Positions 9,061 through 9,484 of a DNA stretch of 9,484 nt are shown here, one piece after another. Position numbers and translations under genes: made by a program. Within the stretch, counting starts at the first letter, position 1. Each line of letters begins with the position of its first letter. Origin of the DNA: CAZPAN01 sp964428485 (GTDB taxonomy: Bacteria; Actinomycetota; Coriobacteriia; Coriobacteriales; CADBOM01); assembly GCA_964428485.1 (NCBI GenBank), contig CAYRYP010000052.1, positions 1 through 9,484 on the forward strand. Reading direction: 5' to 3'. The notes below the pieces were generated by a model. The model did no database searches. It saw only the letters and a list, made by a program, of their open reading frames with translations, and was not told where the DNA came from.

Positions 9061-9078
9061 GCGCTAAAAATCAAGCGC
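9061..9078 (-). other. Hairpin in the short rpmG leader
   Basis: GCGCT (9074-9078) pairs with AGCGC (9061-9065) across an 8-base, U-rich loop, at or very near the predicted transcript start. It could stabilise the 5' end. Confidence 0.35.
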
Positions 9079-9083
9079 CGAAA

Positions 9084-9113
9084 AACTTATCAAAAGCGAG
9101 TTGGTGACGTCAA
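9084..9113 (-). promoter_or_regulatory. Probable promoter for rpmG-tRNA-Trp-secE-nusG
   Basis: The minus strand has TTGACG (9108-9113), an 18-base spacer and TAAGTT (9084-9089), preceded by TG plus one base as in an extended -10 element. The predicted start is near 9077-9080, about 43 bases before the rpmG ATG. The -10 is imperfect, but position and TG element support it. The -35 overlaps the palindrome TGACGTCA (9105-9112). Confidence 0.6.
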
Positions 9114-9114
9114 T

Positions 9115-9153
9115 GCTCTATCGAGTCTAATGCCGCTAACGGCAAGATAGAAC
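9115..9153 (-). repeat. Nested inverted repeat abutting the rpmG -35 box
   Basis: An outer 8-bp arm pair (9146-9153 with 9115-9122, one G-U in the minus-strand RNA) encloses a 5-bp hairpin TGCCG/CGGCA with a 4-base loop (9131-9144). It ends one base from the -35 box. It could be an operator, or structure in tuf read-through RNA. Confidence 0.45.
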
Positions 9154-9217
9154 GTTGAGGTCCCAACTCTGCATGAGCGCGGTGCTAACCAGAGAAAAAG
9201 ACCCAGACAGATCATCA

Positions 9218-9252
9218 TGCAAGGGCCCGGCTCTGGGAACCGGGCCCTTGCA
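9218..9252 (-). terminator. Probable terminator hairpin after tuf
   Basis: A perfect 13-bp GC-rich stem (9240-9252 with 9218-9230) with a 9-base loop lies 37 bases after the tuf stop. No U-run follows directly. The nearest U5 (9195-9199) is 18 bases downstream. The position and strength suggest tuf transcript termination or 3' end protection. Confidence 0.7.
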
Positions 9253-9289
9253 GCAAATGCTGGCACGTGCCGCAGATCAGCGGAAAGAG

Positions 9290-9484
9290 TTACTCGATGA
9301 TCTCGGTAACACGACCGGAACCAACGGTGCGGCCACCCTCGCGGATTGCGAAGCGGAGACCCTGCTCCATCGCGATCGGATGAATGAGCTCGCCGGTGAT
9401 CTCGACGTTGTCGCCAGGCATGACCATCTCGGTGCCCTCGGGCAGATGGACGACACCGGTGACGTCGGTGGTGCGGCAGTAGAA
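9290..9484 (-). CDS. tuf: Elongation factor Tu (C-terminal part, cut by window edge)
   Basis: EF-Tu delivers aminoacyl-tRNA to the ribosomal A site as a GTPase. Only the last 64 residues are present, all from beta-barrel domain 3. Seen: FYCRTTDVTGVVHLPEGTEM, then VMPGDNVEITGELIHPIAME, and the conserved ending QGLRFAIREGGRTVGSGRVTEIIE. The GTP-binding domain lies beyond the right edge. It ends in TAA, unlike every other complete protein gene here, and a strong hairpin follows. Confidence 0.98.
   Translation of the reverse strand, partial: FYCRTTDVTGVVHLPEGTEMVMPGDNVEITGELIHPIAMEQGLRFAIREGGRTVGSGRVTEIIE

Overview
This window is a core housekeeping locus. Every gene lies on the minus strand, so transcription runs from the right edge to the left. 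In transcription order the genes are: the end of tuf (EF-Tu), rpmG (L33), tRNA-Trp, secE, nusG, rplK (L11), rplA (L1), rplJ (L10), rplL (L7/L12), rpoB and the start of rpoC. No foreign gene, insertion sequence, CRISPR array or plus-strand gene can be supported. The protein sequences, especially RpoB, and the fairly GC-rich codon use suggest an actinobacterium of the class Coriobacteriia (Olsenella/Atopobium-like). That placement rests on recall of family sequences, not on a search.

Layout. At 9290-9484 the EF-Tu C-terminus is followed by a strong GC-rich hairpin (9218-9252). A promoter at 9084-9113 then starts the rpmG, tRNA-Trp, secE, nusG block (9035-7649). A 148-base gap with a perfect 11-bp inverted repeat leads into rplK and rplA (7500-6223). 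A 318-base gap follows, with a sigma-70-type promoter, an L10-leader-like RNA and an intrinsic attenuator, and leads into rplJ and rplL (5904-4861). A 275-base gap with structured RNA and a second promoter leads into rpoB and rpoC (4585-1), which are separated by only 5 bases.

The genes work together in gene expression and protein export. EF-Tu and tRNA-Trp act in decoding. L33, L11, L1, L10 and L12 belong to the large ribosomal subunit, with L11, L10 and L12 forming the factor-recruiting stalk base. NusG couples RNA polymerase to translation or Rho. SecE is part of the SecYEG channel. RpoB and RpoC form the RNA polymerase active centre.

The genes themselves are ordinary. The interesting material lies between them and at protein ends: RNA structures with possible alternative pairings, a -35 box inside the loop of a hairpin, eight of eight complete protein genes ending in TAG, a C-terminal extension on L11, and a long charged N-terminal extension on SecE. 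I found no evidence for an undescribed biological system, only candidate regulatory RNAs and lineage-specific protein extensions.
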